Origin: Nocardia nova
Lineage (GTDB): Bacteria > Actinomycetota > Actinomycetes > Mycobacteriales > Mycobacteriaceae
Length of the DNA stretch: 64,000 bases
Assembly: GCF_002933465.1 (NCBI RefSeq)
Contig: NZ_PSZE01000020.1
Location: 1 to 64,000 of the forward strand
Direction: 5' to 3'
Below, in pieces: positions 62,237 through 64,000 of this stretch; position 1 is the first letter of the stretch, and the number at the start of each line of letters is the position of its first letter. Under the pieces are notes generated by a model. That model was not told the origin of the DNA. It made no database searches and saw nothing but the letters and a program-made list of their open reading frames with translations. The position numbers were made by a program, and so were the translations under genes.

Positions 62237-63499
62237 ATGTTCGGTGACCGGCATGTGATCGTGGTCGATCTGGGATTCGGCGACGCCGGAAAAGGCGCCA
62301 CCGTGGATTGGCTGTGCTCGCCACAGGCCGGCCTGGAGGTGGCGGCCGTCGTGCGCTTCAACGGTGGCGCGCAGGCCGCGCACACCGTGATCGCCGACGG
62401 CCGGCGCCACACCTTCCGGCAGTTCGGATCGGGCACGCTGTCGGGCGTGCCGACGGTGCTGTCGCGGCATGTGCTGGTGGATCCGATCGCCCTGGCGGCC
62501 GAGGCCGAGGCGTTGGCCGCGGTGGGCGTCGCCGATCCGCTGGGATCGATCTTCGTCGACGAGCGCGCGCTGCTGACCACCCCGATCCACGGAGCCGCCA
62601 ACCGCTGCCGGGAGGATGCGCGAGGTGCCGCGCGGCACGGTTCCTGCGGTATGGGCATCGGGGAGACTGTGCGCTACGCACTCGAGCACGATGCGCCTCG
62701 GGTCCGGGACTGTCGTAGCCCGGATGTCTTGCGTCGCAAGCTGTTCGCGCTGCAGCGGCACTACGCGCCGCTGCTGGCGAGCGGTCGGCACGGCTGGGAG
62801 CCGATCGACGCCCTCGTCGAGGTGTATACGGAATTCGCGCGGACGGTCGCACTGGTGCCGGGCGAGCAACTCGCGGTCTTCGCCGCCGCGGGCCGGCTGG
62901 TCTTCGAGGGTGCCCAGGGCGTGCTGCTCGACGAATGGCGGGGCCTGCACCCCTACACCACCTGGTCGACGGTGGAACCCCGCCATGCCCGCGCCATGCT
63001 CGCACGCATCGGCGCACCCGGCACAGTACTGGGAGTGACACGTGCGTACCAGACTCGCCATGGCGCGGGCCCTTTTCCGACCGAGGACGCGGCATTGGCG
63101 ATTCCGGAGCCGCACAATGCCACCGGTCCGTATCAGGGGATCTTTCGCGTCGGCCATCTCGATCCGGTTCTGCTGCGCTATGCCGTGGAGGCGTGCGGGG
63201 GAGTCGACGCGCTCGCCGTCAACCACCTGGATCTCGTGGCCGGTCGTGACGACTTCCGTGCTGCCGCAGGGTATTTCGCCCCGGACGGATATCGGGACCG
63301 GCTCGATTGCGGTGCCTGGCGGGATCTGGACCATCAGCGGTGGCTGACAGGTCTCGTCGCGCACAGCACCCCGGATCTCGTTCCCTTGCCGGCGGATGTT
63401 CCGGAATTCCTGGAACGCCGGCTCGGCGCGCCGGTGGTGCTGACCGGGCACGGTCCCGATCGCGCCGATCGCGTGGCCCGGGTCGTGGCTGCGGCATGA
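62237..63499 (+). CDS. Divergent adenylosuccinate-synthetase-like (PurA-like) enzyme
   Basis: A 420-residue relative of PurA, which joins IMP and aspartate using GTP. Motifs align in order: VDLGFGDAGKGATVDWL (P-loop; catalytic Asp kept as D16), RFNGGAQAAHTV (40-51), GSGTLSG, GSCGMGIGE, FEGAQGVLLDEWRG (about 224-237), GVTRAYQTRHGAGPFPTE (266-283) and GHLDPVLLRYAV. But GDEGKGK, GGNNAGHT and the purine-synthesis surroundings are altered. Housekeeping PurA is probably elsewhere, so this looks like a paralogue with changed substrate. GAAGGGA seven bases before the ATG. It is co-transcribed with vWA and Nudix-regulator genes. Confidence 0.8.
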   Translation: MFGDRHVIVVDLGFGDAGKGATVDWLCSPQAGLEVAAVVRFNGGAQAAHTVIADGRRHTFRQFGSGTLSGVPTVLSRHVLVDPIALAAEAEALAAVGVADPLGSIFVDERALLTTPIHGAANRCREDARGAARHGSCGMGIGETVRYALEHDAPRVRDCRSPDVLRRKLFALQRHYAPLLASGRHGWEPIDALVEVYTEFARTVALVPGEQLAVFAAAGRLVFEGAQGVLLDEWRGLHPYTTWSTVEPRHARAMLARIGAPGTVLGVTRAYQTRHGAGPFPTEDAALAIPEPHNATGPYQGIFRVGHLDPVLLRYAVEACGGVDALAVNHLDLVAGRDDFRAAAGYFAPDGYRDRLDCGAWRDLDHQRWLTGLVAHSTPDLVPLPADVPEFLERRLGAPVVLTGHGPDRADRVARVVAAA

Positions 63500-63508
63500 T
63501 GGTTGGCC

Positions 63509-64000
63509 GTGGAGCAGCAATCCGCCGTATCGCTCGATGTCGTCGCACTGCGATTCGGCGCCGACGACCCGGCCGTCACCTTCGGAGTGGCGCCTCGGCA
63601 GTGGGAGCCGTTCGCCGGCGAGCTCGCCCTGCCCGGTGTGCTGCTCGGCCGCGGTGAGCGACTCGCGACCGCGGCCCGCCGCGCGGTACACAGCAAACTG
63701 GGCGTGCCCGCCGATGCGACTCTCGCCGTCGGTCAGCTGGTCACGTTCGACGAACCGCACCGCGATCCGCGCGGGCCGACTCTCTCGATCGCGATGTGGG
63801 CGGTCCTCGCGGATCCCACAACACCCACCGGTGCTCAGTGGGTTCCGTTCGATGCGGTCCCGCCGCTGGCCTTCGACCACAACATGATTGTCCAGGTCGC
63901 CCGGGAACGGCTCGCCGACATGCTGTGGAAGGACCTGGCTTTCACCCGCGCGCTGATCGGCGAGCAGTTCCCGGCCACGCGCGCGGTCGCCCTCGCGACC
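63509..64000 (+). CDS. Nudix-type (NrtR-like) transcriptional regulator, cut by window end
   Basis: The first 164 residues of a protein continuing beyond the window. Residues about 8-130 are a Nudix fold (VVALRFGADD; ELALPGVLLGRGERLATAAR; then WVPFDAVPPLAFDHNMIV). The catalytic box REUxEExGU reads RRAVHSKLGV, lacking the metal-binding glutamates, and the FDHN-M-I segment leading into RALIGEQFPATRA resembles the start of the winged helix in NrtR regulators, which bind ADP-ribose-type ligands and control NAD genes. It should bind the palindrome at 60171. GTG start (MEQQSAVS); a TTG two codons earlier is possible. Confidence 0.7.
   Translation, partial: MEQQSAVSLDVVALRFGADDPAVTFGVAPRQWEPFAGELALPGVLLGRGERLATAARRAVHSKLGVPADATLAVGQLVTFDEPHRDPRGPTLSIAMWAVLADPTTPTGAQWVPFDAVPPLAFDHNMIVQVARERLADMLWKDLAFTRALIGEQFPATRAVALAT

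Overview
The window is high-GC actinobacterial DNA and most resembles a Nocardia-type mycolate-forming organism. Three things point there. The two ends hold genes in the order seen around Rv3197-Rv3216 of Mycobacterium tuberculosis (recalled, not searched). The adnA/adnB nuclease-helicase pair, mycoredoxin and whiB7 are present. A secreted antigen-85-type esterase lies in the middle.

Left backbone (0.26-10.7 kb): a GNAT acetyltransferase, the histidine phosphatase gpm2, a membrane-anchored beta-propeller protein and the RNA helicase rhlE on the minus strand; then a ferritin-like protein, a DUF3107 protein, a TetR regulator, a secreted-type DUF3152 protein, the sulfur-carrier activating enzyme moeZ and a TIGR02569 protein. 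Right backbone (42.3-60 kb): an alkyltransferase-like protein, an alpha/beta hydrolase, adnA-adnB, a DoxX protein, a K+ channel, nudC, mycoredoxin, an SRPBCC-EVE-MarR operon, uvrD2, whiB7 with an attenuator leader, and an ABC1-type kinase.

About 31 kb of accessory DNA (10.8-42.2 kb) separates the two blocks. Its core is nitrogen metabolism: two NarK transporters, nitrite reductase nirBD, the HemD-like regulator nnaR, a sirohydrochlorin chelatase for siroheme, narGHJI nitrate reductase and a MobA-MoeA fusion for its molybdenum cofactor. GlnR-like sites lie in front of the assimilatory cluster and of narG. Between these are an esterase, a metallophosphatase, a TetR-controlled acyl-CoA synthetase, an ECF sigma/YCII pair and several gene remnants. 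Four remnants (alpha/beta hydrolase, alcohol dehydrogenase, amidohydrolase, old yellow enzyme) keep terminal pieces and have lost their interior.

The most unusual part is at the right edge (60.17 kb to the end): a 23-bp palindrome overlaps the apparent promoter of an operon encoding a J-domain/pseudokinase protein, a von Willebrand A protein, a divergent adenylosuccinate-synthetase-like enzyme, and a Nudix-type (NrtR-like) regulator cut by the window end. I regard this as the best candidate for an undescribed system; its function is not known to me.
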